Positions 36,186 to 47,935 of a stretch of 64,000 nucleotides of DNA are shown piece after piece; the stretch's first letter is position 1; every line of letters starts with the position of its first letter. The DNA is taken from positions 8,249,388-8,313,387 of the forward strand of contig CM034406.1 of the NCBI GenBank assembly GCA_019925095.2, read 5' to 3'. The position numbers were made by a program, and so were the translations under genes. The stretch comes from Dendrolimus kikuchii. Its lineage: Eukaryota > Arthropoda > Insecta > Lepidoptera > Lasiocampidae. A model generated the notes under the pieces. It had not been told where the DNA came from. It worked only from the letters and a program-made list of their open reading frames with translations, and did no database searches.

Positions 36186-37729
36186 CTTAGATTCTTTGTT
36201 ATTGATATATGTATTTATATTATATGTACAAAAACTTAAGTAAAATAAAGTTATTGCCTAGGGTTTGACACGTAGCGTAGCCGCGGAGCAAACTTTAGTA
36301 TATAACAAATATCTCAAACCAAACTTAGTTCTTACCTAATATTAGGAAATTAAAGTTACAAATAAATCAAATGTTCCACATTGCAACATAACTCAATTCA
36401 GGTTATTATCATAAACCATCAATGTTGTTAAGATCCACCTGTAAAATCTATGGTCAACTATTGGTGATTATTAAACAAATTTATGAGTTAATTTATAAAA
36501 CATCTGAAATTTAATGTCACCTTAATAATTACGTGAATAAAAATATAAGTTTCAACGCAACAGCGTGTATGCAAATGATGATGAGAAATATTCTCTTAGC
36601 GAATAGTTAATAATGATTAATGTACATGCCTCCAATTATAAATGTAAATACACACAGCTCGGTGCATATTCCACATGTAATAAGACGGGTAATTTGTAAC
36701 TCGTAACGTCCCGATGACATTTCACCTTGTGGTTAAATAATCGCTCCGAATTAATTTATTCGGAATAGCCCTTTCGGAGTGCGCGCGTGTGGTCGCCGCT
36801 TTATGACGCGAAATGTCAACGATGCGATTTGACGCGCGATGAAAAATTATTCCTTGACTTGATTGATCGATTTTAAATAGTCTTTGCTTTCGTGAAAAAT
36901 CGACAAACTGTCTGTGAACTAAATTGTGATACACTCACGTTAGTACTAAATTATTTTCTCCTGACATCTAGTGGTTATTTTAAGATTTTTAATTAACTTC
37001 AGGGCTGGCGATACACATTATTTTCTGACTTGCGTACTGTCAACAAAATAAGAGTAACTAATTATGTGTATAAAAGTCATAAAAATTACATAGCAGGATA
37101 AAGTGCAGTAAGTTTTTAATTAATAAAGGCGGAAACAATAACTGGAATACATATATATTATATGAAAGTATGTGATATACACACAATAAAAATCTATTTT
37201 ATGATGTCTCCCAAAATGGAATTGATATTACAAAAAAGCCGTCAGTCGTAGGTCTGCACGTCAAAATTAAAAACGTGCCTAAAAAGTTTTACTTTAAATA
37301 GTAATAACACCAAGTTCGATTTACATTATTAAAAAAAGCAGACAAACGAAGTTATTTCTATAAAAAGCAATAAACGATTGATCTTATTTATTCATCATAT
37401 TTATATGCGGACATATTACAAGCGCTTACAAATTTAATGAATCGCCAACCCTGGTTAGACGCTAACTGCACGAGCTGTCAAAATAAAATATGAGCCAATA
37501 AGATCGCGTCGAGCGCCGACAGGGCCGTCACGCTCAAGAAACAACAATATATGAACTTATTAAAATATCTACAGTTTTTTTTTCTTTGCTTCGCGCTCTG
37601 TTGACAGTGCGATAGAAAGCGATTGGTAGTTTATTTTGGATCCTTCCTGCATTCTTAAGGTGCCGTCAGGTCTATGGTTTTTCTATTATATACGTTTGTA
37701 TAAGTTCGCGTTCGACCATTGTCTCAATT
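36186..37729. other. Intron sequence with a CpG-rich candidate regulatory block
   Basis: 36740-36950 stands out (see findings). 37480-37640 is also GC-richer. No gene recognised. Confidence 0.4.
36740..36950. promoter_or_regulatory. Candidate enhancer (CpG-rich island in the giant Lim1 intron)
   Basis: The block has many CpG, a palindromic homeodomain-like site at 36746-36763 (CCGAATTAATTTATTCGG), CTTTATGACGC and TGATTGATCGAT (Exd/Hox-like). It does not match any repeat family in the window. Motif matches in AT-rich DNA are weak evidence; the contrast with surrounding composition is the main reason for the call. Confidence 0.25.
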
Positions 37730-38140
37730 GGCTATGTAGACAAGTAGCATTATCGCTAAACGAATAGAATGAAAATGTATGGGAATGACATAATATTTGT
37801 ATATTTACTTTTATTGCATGAGTTCAGTCCTCGATGGAAAGTGGTTACCATCGCCTATGGACATTTGCAACACCAAAGCTGCTACAAATGCGCTGCGCGT
37901 CTCTTAGCAAAGAGCGGAACCTGCCAACTAATGCCGAAATACAACTCGAGGTTGTTATGGCGGCATACTCTCGACTAAGGTTGGTAGCCATCCAGCCGGG
38001 CAAATATCCTACCACCCGGCTGTGGGTTGTATTGTCGCCACTTACGAATGGCCGACCGGCCGCAGGAAATTGAATACTATCTCCGTTCCTGCACATGTTA
38101 AATTTTAAGCGGTAGTACCACTTGTCTACAGAGTCTAATA
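37730..38140 (+). mobile_element. Family M MITE split by a family B insertion
   Basis: 37731-37800 (GTAGACAAGTAGCATTATCG, CTAAACGAATAGAATG) is the left half of a family M element and 38110-38128 (GTACCACTTGTCTACAG) is its right end; compare the uninterrupted copy at 60312-60445. A family B copy fills 37807-38098. Overlapping ORFs here are repeat sequence. Confidence 0.65.
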
Positions 38141-38334
38141 TTGAGCGGTGACGCGGTCTAGGATAGAGCACGCTTACATAGAAGATACCTATTCATTCGT
38201 GACTAGACTCGTATCTTTTTAACCTTCGTTTGTAATGGAATTTTTATTCACATATATATGACAACCCCATCAGGCAACAATATTCTATTTAAATCTATTA
38301 CTATTATCTACTGGCGAGCAATATAAGACATAGG

Positions 38335-38980
38335 ATAGAAAACACTTTATTGTTCACTAAAATAAACAATTACATAATGAATAATTACAATAATTCTACT
38401 GCAAAACAAAAGGCGGCCTGATCGCTTAAAGCGATCTCTTCCAGGCTACCTGACTTAGAGGATACTTTTAACAACTTATGTCTAACTATAATTAAATAAA
38501 AAAAGCAAAATACAAAAGGGAGAACAGTACAACGTGGACAGTGTATAGCAAAGTTAAAAAGAATAGAAAAATATTTTATTATTACAATATATAAACGAAG
38601 GTAAGTTTTTGACATATTTTTTAAATATGACAAGTGATTTAGCTTTTTTGACATCTACGGGTAAACAGTTCCAAAGACAAACTGCCTGTCCAGCGAAGAA
38701 TTTGGAGTAAAATTTTGAAGAATGTGTAGGTGCCTTAAATAAGAGATTATTAGAGGAGAGCATATCAAAGTTGTGTGATGTATGAAGGAAGTTGAAACAC
38801 TCCCTAAGGTAAGGACGAGTGTAGGGTATAAATAGTGTACAATATAATAAATTTAGAAGATGAGTATTCCGGCGAAGTGAGATTGGCAGCCACTTGGGTG
38901 TTTTGGGATATTCAGAATTGTGGTCATATTTTTTAATCCAAAAATGAATTTAATACAAGCATTTTGAAGACGCGCTCAAA
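38335..38980 (-). pseudogene. LINE 3' end: reverse transcriptase C-terminus (minus strand)
   Basis: Read on the minus strand from about 38970 the frame is open for ~135 codons: QNACIKFIFGLKKYDHNSEY, LRRNTHLLNLLYCTLF, PYLRECFNFLHTSHNFDM, then KFYSKFFAGQAVCLWNCLPV and KKAKSLVIFKKYVKNLP to a stop at 38554. It is followed by an untranslated region sharing GCCTGGAAGAGATCGC and GGCCGCCTTTTG with 13430-13470. Just upstream a TGA interrupts the frame. Same clade as 12885-13563 and 5'-truncated. Confidence 0.75.
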
Positions 38981-39834
38981 TTTGATGAGTTGCTGTTGTA
39001 TCAACGGTTGAGACATCTTTGTTTTGGAAATAGGTTCTGATAGTATACTGGGGGATGATGCCTATATTTATTTTCTTCAAATAGATTTTATCATGTTTAA
39101 TCAAACATTATTAAAATTCCATTTTATTAATAAGCATACATAATTTTAAGTGTTTCTAGAACGAGTGATTTTTTTGCAAAATTCCATTTACAGCCTTGAA
39201 ATTGCCCTATTTTAAAATTTCTGTGTTGTTAAAGCGTTAAGTTTTAAGCGGTGTTACCAATCAATTTGAAAATTTTCGATTTTATTGTTACATTTTAGAA
39301 ATCTTGGAGTAGTTTTGAAAGTTATATATTAGTTTCTGTCCTACGATCCAAATTTTGTAATTTGAATCTCAATCTCACTGCACTATGGCAACATATTAAT
39401 TAATCCATTATTTATTATGCCATGACTATATAAAATAAGTCTAAGTTAATAAACAGATATAGGTATATTTACCTATATTTGCGAACCTTTCAAATTCAAA
39501 TATTTTTAAATTAAATTTCAAGTCGATCAAATTTTGATAAAGAACATGTTTTGAAAATTATACATGTTTAATTAATTAAATGAACATGCAACAATTAGTA
39601 CTTAAGTAATCACATGTCTGGTGGAAGTCAAGAAATTTATGAGATTTCATTAAATAATATAGTATCTAAATAAATAGTTATTTTCTATACAACATTAGAA
39701 TTAGCATTGGTTTTAGAGTGTGGAATACCGTCAAAATTTTTGTTTTTTTTTCTTACGAATAATTTTGCTTGATTTATGAATTAAACTAAATAAAACTACA
39801 TATACAAATTAAAATTAAACTATAAAATCTAGTG
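38981..39834. other. Intron sequence, nothing recognised
   Basis: Very AT-rich. Confidence 0.4.
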
Positions 39835-40270
39835 CCAGACCGCTGTCAGTTGGAAACGTGCCCAAAGGACTGGCTACATTCCCTCGCTGTATGGCAACGC
39901 TAATGCGTTGTCCGAGGTATAGACCAGTCTTTTGGTCACGTGAGACGTCTACCAGGCGTTTCGCTATGTCTCGATAAAGTTTGTGCGCCTCAGGCCCTTA
40001 TGGTCTCGTCGTCCCAGGGTCTTGACTCCAAAATCCGCAAATATGTAACCATTTCCCCAATGGCTGAATATTTACGGCATTTTAGGGCCTCCTGTTGTGC
40101 AGCAGCTGTACCGGCAGACATGCTAGTGGCTGAAAGATGGGACGCTGCCAGAGTATCGATACAAGACGTGTCCCATACTAAAGGGCGAGCCATCATTCAG
40201 GGCACCAAAGACATTCCATCGGGTCTCTTGCCATCGTCGCAGCATAAGCCGTTCGGTTCTAGAACGACAC
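39835..40270 (-). pseudogene. Retroelement-like polyprotein C-terminal relic, class uncertain
   Basis: Minus-strand frames give LVWDTSCIDTLAASHLSATS, AGTAAAQQEALKCRKYSAIG (40196-39990 in one frame), then in shifted frames pieces such as FGVKTLG, a THVTKRLV-like stretch and a final RGN/LGTF-like segment. I recall this D-T-C-x-DT-x-A-x-SH domain at the C-terminus of invertebrate retroelement-like proteins, but I cannot name the family with certainty. Frameshifts and stops break it. GC content is well above the flanks. The plus-strand ORF 39940-40287 is its shadow. Confidence 0.55.
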
Positions 40271-40949
40271 GGACCCCGGTGGTGTAATTTAGCTAGAGGA
40301 CAATTTCCTTCTTTTGCTAACTTTTTATCTCATCAACTGACAACCCTTAACCATATAAAAGGTATGAACTGCACAGTAACATTGTAAACATAAGTAAAAT
40401 ATCAGCGGCTCGATCAATCGGCGTACATAATTTCACACGATCCGGCGATAACTAGCTGAATCCGGATTATTTCGTACAAAAAGTCACTTAACAGTTATGC
40501 GTTAGAGCACACGTGTTCCACCAAACATTTGACACGCGCGATCTGGCTTGACTTGACGGATGACAGCAAAAAATTGTTTACCAAAACCCACTTAACATAT
40601 TTGAGATTGTTATGAAAGGAAACATGCCTACACGTTTGTAGCATAATATTTTGAATGCCGAATAAGTAATTGGAACAATATTGTTTGAATACATCAATTT
40701 AGAAATTAAACAGTTCTAATACGTCTATGAAAAGCACTAAATTACCTTAATATAGTACTTAAGTATATAAAATTGTAATTTTATTAAGAATCTTTTTTGG
40801 AACAGTACTCCTATATCCCGAGTGATGTTATCACTGATGAAGTAGTAAATTTAGAAATTAAAACATGCCTCGAAACATAGATATAAAAGTAGATGTCATA
40901 AAACTTGACGCAAATAAGCTGATTTATGGAGTTAAAAATAGATAAATAG
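40271..40949. other. Intron sequence, nothing recognised
   Basis: 40400-40570 has modest CpG content; nothing coding. Confidence 0.4.
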
Positions 40950-41118
40950 ATCAGAGGGCCTAAAACGGCCGCCTTTCGAGAATCGCTTAGTGAAATTGAT
41001 ACGTGTCTAGATACCTATACTAGTAGTTGTAAGACCGGGAATAAAGTTCCACTTTATTTTAATACTTTTCATATTCGTCATATGAATCTGCTACAGCGGC
41101 CGCTCTAGACACTCTGAT
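40950..41118. mobile_element. MITE with ATCAGAG...CGGCCGC terminal inverted repeats
   Basis: 40950-40973 and 41095-41118 are imperfect inverted repeats (about 18 of 24 matching): ATCAGAG, CTA and CGGCCGC are shared. 169 bp, noncoding. Confidence 0.6.
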
Positions 41119-41274
41119 GTTATTAAGCTTAGCTAGGAGGTACAAGAATCAAAAAGAGCAACGCTACACAGAGAATATGTACCTAGGTATATATTTTAAT
41201 GATACTTTAGATTCTGTAACTCTTCGTGTATAGTATACACCATTAATAAGCAAGCTATCTCAGTCTTATTATTT

Positions 41275-41500
41275 ACTAACTGTGCCCGCGACTTCGCCTG
41301 CATGGAACATTCTTTTGCAGAACCCTAAAAAAAGTAAAATAAAAAGTAGCCTAAGTTACTCCTTAAATAGCAGCTGTCTGCCAGTAAAAGTCCCTTCAAA
41401 ATCGAACCAGCTGTTTTAGAGATTAGCCGGAATATCCAGACAGACAGACAGACAAATATTTTAAAAATTGATGTAATGATATAAATACCGTATTCATATG
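41275..41500 (+). repeat. LINE-tail repeat family E
   Basis: ACTGTGCCCGCGACTTCGCC, AAAAAGTAGCCTAAGTTACTC, CTGTCTGCCAGTAAAAGTCCC, AGATTAGCCGGAATATCCAG and (CAGA)n. The same order is seen at 60625-60880 and, inverted, 57085-57275. Noncoding. Confidence 0.7.
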
Positions 41501-42214
41501 CATTTAGTAAAAAACTGTTATTTTGACATGAAAAATAGACACTTCAATTTTATTTATCTGCATAGATGAAACTTCCACGGATGAAACTAAGCTTTTGATT
41601 ATGTTAAACGAATTTTATACTACTAAGGCATGTCTAAACTCATTGTAATTTGTTTGGTTTCCTCAATTTGCTTTGGACATTTATAAAACAAGGCCTAAAA
41701 CAATCGAATGGGAACCAGTTTATTTTATATTTCAATAAAAAATGTTACTCAGTACAAAAAGATTGGCAACTTTTTGTGCTATCAAAATACCGTTCTCTGA
41801 TGCAAATCTTAATCCACTAATTACCTCATCCAGAACAGATGGTGACGAAAAATCTGTACTACGTTTACAAACAGTCCGCTGTGTAACTTCGGTAAAAACT
41901 TAAAACTTTTTACTTTTTTTTTTAGGCAACCAAATGCCACAAAAACAGAAACAAAGAGGAAGGAGCGCAAAAAGCGTGACGGACAGACCGACGGATAGTT
42001 TAACAGACATCTGTTGCTGACGGTGTGGAGAATTGCGTGATTCCATGTGTTAGATTGGGTTAGTTTCAGGAACTGCGGTTTACTGTTTATAGTTTGACAC
42101 AAAGGTGTCCGAAACATATAGGTAAGAATGCATCGCAAGAGCGATGTATACTGCGTTTTGTTTTAAATTTTAAAATTAAACATTTTATTACATATATACC
42201 TACTATTACAAAAT

Positions 42215-42770
42215 CCTTATTAATATTATAAATGCGAAAGTAACTCTGTCTGTCTTCCGTTTTCACGAAAAAACTACTGGACCGATTTGGCTGAAACTCA
42301 GTATATATCTATACATATAAAAATCAATTGCCGTTCGTTAGTCTCGCTAAAACTCGAGAACGGCTGAACTGATTTGGCTAATTTTGGTTTTGAATTATTT
42401 GTGGAAGTCCAGGGAAGGTTTAAATGGTGAGTAAATATGAAAAAAATGCTTGGAATATAGTAAAAACAACAATTTCGCTTTCCCTTAGAAACTATTTTTA
42501 CCTATCAAAGATTTGATGTTCGTCCCGTCGTTTAGAAATCAATTAAATTTAAAAGTCGTTCAGAAATCAAAATAAATTTAAAAGTGAAGTTTTTTTTTCA
42601 TTTTTTTGGTTTCGAATGTCAAACATTTGTTGTTCGTTCTGGTTAAGTTTTGACCACATTTTTTACTAAAGTTGAAACATTTTGCAATTATCATTCAGCT
42701 TTTTTATATATTGATTCTGGGGCGGTACAAAGTTTGCCGAGTCAGCTAGTATATATATATATATATTCGA
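42215..42770 (+). repeat. LINE-tail repeats, several types
   Basis: 42225-42300 (AATGCGAAAGTAACTCTGTC, CTACTGGACCGATTTGGC) followed by a second tail starting about 42310 (TTGCCGTTCGTTAGTCTCGC, GAGAACGGCTGAACTGATTT) and ending in CCGAGTCAGCTAGTATATAT with an (AT)n run at 42749-42766. No protein frame. A further fragment follows at 42770-42960. Confidence 0.6.
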
Positions 42771-43059
42771 TGCCGAGAATGAACATAGGATACTTTTTAT
42801 CCCGAAAAATGGGATAGTTTCCGGGATAAAATATATTTGACTCTCTGTTTGTTATGCTTTTACGGAAAAATACTACTGAACTATCTCTATGCTAAATTTG
42901 AGCCAGATCCGTTGAGCCGTTCTGGCGTGATTGAGCGACAAACATCCATCTAAACTTTTACAGTTATAGTATTTAGTTATACAAATAAAAGTGTCTATCT
43001 GTGATTTTCAAAATAATTTCTAAAATTTAAGTGTCTAGTCATTAGTTATCGTTTTTATT

Positions 43060-43245
43060 ATGTTAGGAAAGTTTGTCTCAAAAAGACTCTGAAATGGCTC
43101 AGCTGATTTTCAAGAAAATTTTAGGTGTTAAAGTGAATTTTGTATCAAAATTTAATTTATCTATGTAATGCCTATACCTCTTTCATTTCAATATTTTGCA
43201 GTGTTCAGAAGATGAATGTCCAAGTTCCCTGCAAACAAAGTGGTG
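43060..43245 (+). repeat. LINE-tail repeat family O
   Basis: GGAAAGTTTGTCTCAAAAAG, GAAATGGCTCAGCTGATTTTC, TTTTGCAGTGTTCAGAAGATG and a CAAACAAAGTGGTGGGAGCA terminus. Compare 52070-52250. Confidence 0.6.
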
Positions 43246-44854
43246 GGAGCACAGATATTAATAATTATTTAAAGACAATTTAATATTTTATTAATAATAT
43301 TTTTTATAAATAATTTAATAAATTAACTTTATAGTTTTTTGAGTAAAGCAGTTAAAGAACTGCTATATTTAAATAAGAAACTTCAATTACTAATATTTTT
43401 GGGAGTGAAAAGAAATAAAATACTAAATTCAGTTGTATGAATCGAAAATTGACACCTGTTCAGCCATTCTATAGTTTGTGGAGACTATCTAAATCTGCGT
43501 GATAAGGGCTAGTAGTAGTAAGTCTAACAGGTATGACTGTATTTAAATGATTGTACTGTATTTTATTATGCATGTAAATTTACTTTTATTGAAGCAAGTA
43601 TTCTCATGTTACGGATGATGTTATAATTTTCAAACCAAATCCAGCCCATGTGTAACAACTATAAATTTCCGTATATTTATTCCCTTAGAAGACAGGTTTA
43701 TTGATGACGTTTAAATGCTGTCAAAAGAGTAATAAACGTATCAGAGAAGGACGTGTTTTCCTGTCAATTGGAATAGTATATAACTTACAGTAAATTATGA
43801 TTTGTATTGATCTTAAAGCGCTTCGAAACCTTTACAGCTTTACTACCTTAGATGATCCAATCCAACAGTTCATACAGGATTTATAGCTTTTGAATGTCAT
43901 TGGACAAAAACACTTATTTGTACTTTCGCTTACCTATACAGGAACTTGTAGTCTCTTGGTTCATACTTATTCAAAGAATTGTACCTTAAAATATATATAG
44001 TAGTGTACCTGGATATGTCCATGAATGTAGACCCAATAGAGATTGATTATTAATAGAAACAAATAATATGATACAATTATTCTTAATTTTTTTAACAAAA
44101 CACATCAAGCTCCCGTCAAGCCTCTAGTGATGTTACGAGGACTATAAACGTATAATGAAATTTTGACCAGATATTTTATTTGTGTATATTATACATATTA
44201 GTTCTAGAGATTACCAGTCTTTTGCCTCTTTTTAATAATTCTTGAATAAACTTTAGATATCGCGTATATTATTGAGAGAACTATTTATAACGCTGCGACC
44301 CAAAGAATCAGTACAGTAACTGAATGCATGTGAAACTGCAACGCACAGGCATAAGTTAAAAACCTTGACTAATTCCGGATTGAAAACCTTATTAGTCTAT
44401 TTAATGAATTTGTCAGTTAATTGGTGCATTTGTCATTTCGACGCACCTAAAAGTGGGGATACGCGCGAAATCAATTTGCGAACGTTGCCCGCCGTCATGA
44501 TTGAGTATCGGCCATTTGTAAAGGTTACGAAAGATATGCGTAGTGATCAATAAGGTTATATACCAAATGACTTTACGGTTGGTTTCTTTGCAAATTATCT
44601 TTTATGTTATTTTAATTAGTTTCAAAAGTACATATATACACAGGAGAATAAAATAGGTTGACCGAGCTCTCAGACTGAAATCGGCTAAAGGAAGCCGATC
44701 GGGCCGCAGTGCGTTATGAGAACTTGATATTAAATAATCAAATTAGCACATACATACATTACATATAGACATTTGTTTTTTTTTATTGACTAGTTAACTA
44801 ATGTTAGATTTATATAAGTACTTTTAATAATGTATTTTTTTATATATTATTTTT
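43246..44854. other. Intron sequence, nothing recognised
   Basis: AT-rich; 44440-44540 is GC-richer with several CpG and no repeat match inside the window. Confidence 0.4.
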
Positions 44855-45042
44855 GTGACAAATAACAGAAAAATTTAATGAAATGTTAATAATAATATTA
44901 TATAATGGCCTGGCAACATTATAAACTGCCTGTATTGCACGTTCGAAAGGACAAACTGTCGTTCCTACAAAGAACACAACATCTTCTTTAAATTATATAT
45001 ATGTGACAGTTTATACAATAAATGATATTCTATTCTATTCTA
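44855..45042 (+). repeat. LINE 3' end, family G, with (ATTCT)n tail
   Basis: TGGCCTGGCAACATTATAA, GAAAGGACAAACTGTCGTTC, CTACAAAGAACACAACA, then TATTCTATTCTATTCTA. The inverted copy is at 57578-57715. The pentamer tail marks a non-LTR 3' terminus. Confidence 0.7.
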
Positions 45043-45059
45043 GCGCACATGTAAAGGTG

Positions 45060-45200
45060 GAACATTTTCTAGTGGATACTTTACTTGTATTAACCACACA
45101 GACGCAAATCACGTGTATTACTAAATAAGTTTACGCACACGAGTTCAAAAAAATGACTTTGGCGTAGGTTCCGTCTATACTTTCTTTCGTCTGAGTCCCT
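45060..45200 (+). repeat. Family K repeat, uninterrupted copy
   Basis: CACACAGACGCAAATCACGT joined to AAGTTTACGCACACGAGTTC and GTAGGTTCCGTCTATAC. Serves as the reference for the split copy at 25494-26140. Confidence 0.55.
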
Positions 45201-46035
45201 ACACTAATAAAATATTTTATATCAATTTTATGGTAAAATCATGCCAAAGGATGAACGTCTCTAATAATTTTTACTTGTAATCTTGCAATACCAGGCATTT
45301 AACTTGTTATTTGAGTGGTGGGCAATGGTCCGTTGTCTAGTTCTTTATTTTGTGTCTCGCAATGCGGATATCTTTTTGTTACAACTATTCGTCAAGTGTT
45401 TCAAGCTGCAAGTAAATTAGCTATTCTAAATAATTCTTTACCTATTCATATGATTTTGAAACTAAAAGATATAGCGAGAAATACTCAAAGGAATCAAGGG
45501 GTCGATTTTGATGTAAACTAAAACATTACCATCTAATGAGATTTTCCTTAAATCAATTAGCATTATGGATTAGCGTAAGGACTGCCTGCGTTCATTCAAA
45601 CACGCATTGTAGTGTTCGCGCACTACACACATCCAAGATTTAGCTTCGTTTTCTCAGATAACGATACTAAAGTTAAATTTACAAGAAAGTCCGCAGTTTA
45701 CGTGGGAAAGAACCTTTCAAGTTGTCTCCAGGCTAGATTTTAATCTGGGTTTTATAAAATATTCTAGATCATAGGCGAAAGTATACTTCGCAAACATTAC
45801 AGAAATGAATTTATTATTTAATAGAGCACAGTTTGTAATATCTGGAATAAGTAGTAAGTAAAAGTGTTCTAAGAAAAATGAGTGAATTTCTTAGAAACCG
45901 CAGATCGGATTCACTGAGCTGCATAGTCACGAACTTTAATTTAAAATTTATACTTTAAGATATTTTGATTGAAAATGCTATGAAAATATTTGCTATCAAT
46001 AAATATAGGTATCGTTTCTTTTATTATAATTTCTG
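45201..46035. other. Intron sequence, nothing recognised
   Basis: No gene or repeat supported. Confidence 0.4.
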
Positions 46036-46266
46036 AAGACCTCTTTGTTTAAGTGGATTGGATTAAACCTTTGCCTGCAGAGGTCACTGAAACACATGGG
46101 CTTCAAGTTATATTCTTAGCATGATAAATGTCATAAATGAATTTTCCGTTATTTACTAAGCACAGTCTTTGATCGGTCCCAGAGTGGTCCTTATATATTA
46201 CGCATAACACAAGTGAATGTTGCTTAGCTTGGGGATGTGTAATGTATTTATTTGTTTGCTGACTAA
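46036..46266 (+). mobile_element. SINE family A, diverged copy
   Basis: GACCTCTTTGTTTAAGTGG, GATCGGTCCCAGAGTGGTCC, CGCATAACACAAGTGAATG and GGGGATGTGTAATGT correspond to family A. The B box is degraded. Confidence 0.65.
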
Positions 46267-46285
46267 ATTTTTTCTAATAGTTCCA

Positions 46286-46440
46286 TACATACGTACATAA
46301 TGTCATGTCTATTTCCCGTAGAAACTGACAGAGGTAAAGGATCTACACTTCCTACGACTGGCATACACCTATCACTTAATCTACTTTTACTAATTCCATC
46401 ATACGTGCACATTTGTTTCACAATTAGTGCACTCGAAGTA
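46286..46440 (-). repeat. Family L-type LINE terminus
   Basis: ATACATACGTACATAATGTC followed by TCTATTTCCCGTAG and a block corresponding to the coding tail. Frames are broken. 5'-truncated remnant. Confidence 0.5.
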
Positions 46441-47617
46441 GACATTATAAATAAACTTGATTCTAAACACAAACTAATACAAATATAGATAAACTACTTA
46501 CAAATAAAATAAATACTTAGTTTTAAAACAGCGACTTTTATCTAGTTTTAATTTATTAAAGAGAGTTATCAGCAGTAATATGCATAAAATTACATACAAA
46601 CAGGTCACTATATCGCTTGTTCGTATAAAGAGGAATTATTATCTAAAAGTAGTACTTTCTATGCCATTATATATTTGTCGCTTTAGTATCACACCAAAAG
46701 GATGGTTGGCACTGAAGATCAGCATTGTGTCGGATATAAGCCGGTAAGGCAATAAGCTGAGTTCAAACCTTGTTTTCTGAAAATGCAGCGTACAATTTCT
46801 CAAAATATACTTTTATATTTTAAGATACATGTAACCAATGTAAGTACGTCACTATTTCTTCAAATATTTTTTCTTTCTTTCATATTTACTTTTTGAGTCA
46901 CTACCCTAATTTTAGACTTATAAAACATACATATAAATGTATGTAAATGAATGAGCATTGAATATAGATCTTAAGACTGGTGTAGGTATGTACTAAATAT
47001 AAGTTTAACTAAGTTAAGAGTACTAAGAGTCTTGTGCATGTAAACGATTATTTTAGCAAGAAGTTGCCGCTAAATTTTAATTGTCTACTTAATACGTTTA
47101 AACTAGCATTAACACGAATTCAAAAGGAAAGTTTTAATAAATGCTATCAATGTTATAGGTATCTAAACATTCTTCAATAATAAATTCTAGATTCCGAAAA
47201 TATAAGATGGCAATTTGCAAAATCTTAGAAGCAGCTTTCTTACGTGCTCCAGTTACTTGCAACAGCCCTAACAATAGGTTTCAATTGACATAATTGGCAT
47301 TTAAATTTGTAATTTTATCAGCCTTTATTGAATAAAGTGTTACCGTAATGGTAACACCGAGACGCAATACGTGAAAATATTCGCGTCTTGTGTATTTCTA
47401 GAACATTCTAAAGTTGCCATTATATTATATCAAATCACCTAGACTGTATTCATCATACAAAGCTTGGCCTAAATTGAAAAAGTAGATATAATTTTGGGTA
47501 TATTTATTTATGTCTTTCGAGAAAGATGTTTTTATTTCTTTTTCAGAAAATAGAATCATGAAGCTATTAAATAAATATAAAATAATTTACTTTAGCAAAA
47601 CTTCAATTTTAAAACTT
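46441..47617. other. Intron sequence, nothing recognised
   Basis: AT-rich, no supported feature. Confidence 0.4.
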
Positions 47618-47935
47618 TAAGATACATACATACAAAACTTCACGCCAGTTCTCTTGCGGGGTAGGCACGAAGAACAGAGCGCCATTCAGGCTTATTCTTA
47701 CACACCTCACTTGCTTCTTTGACATTCATAACTCTTGTCATGCACGCTCGTCTGTTCTTAAGACTCCTGACATCACCTTCTGCTAGTACACAATCAATTT
47801 GATCATGAAAGGTGTGTCGTGGCCTTCCACGACTTCTGCGTCCATCCACTTTTGCATTGTATATCTGTTTAGTCATTCTTTCATCATGCATTCTTTCCAC
47901 ATGCCCGAACCACCGAAGCATTCCTTTCCTTACCT
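47618..47935 (-). pseudogene. RTE-like LINE 3' end, subfamily L2 (open C-terminal frame)
   Basis: Minus strand: an open frame of 93 codons beginning MLRWFGHVERMHDERMTKQI, then SRGRPRHTFHDQID, RRACMTRVMNVKEASEVCKN and PEWRSVLRAYPARELA, ending at a stop by 47640. After it come CACGCC-complement bases and a (GTAT)n-type tail (47619-47636). This is the C-terminus of an RTE-like reverse transcriptase. It is truncated at its 5' side at about 47935 but not frameshifted, so it is younger than the copy at 11441. Two smaller fragments of this subfamily are at 55541-55605 and 56206-56254. It lies 588 bp from the Lim1 homeodomain exon. Confidence 0.82.

Noticed and set aside
41095..41109. GCGGCCGCTCTAGA resembling a cloning-vector polylinker
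   Set aside because: It is part of the terminal inverted repeat of the MITE at 40950-41118, with its counterpart at the other end, so contamination is not needed.
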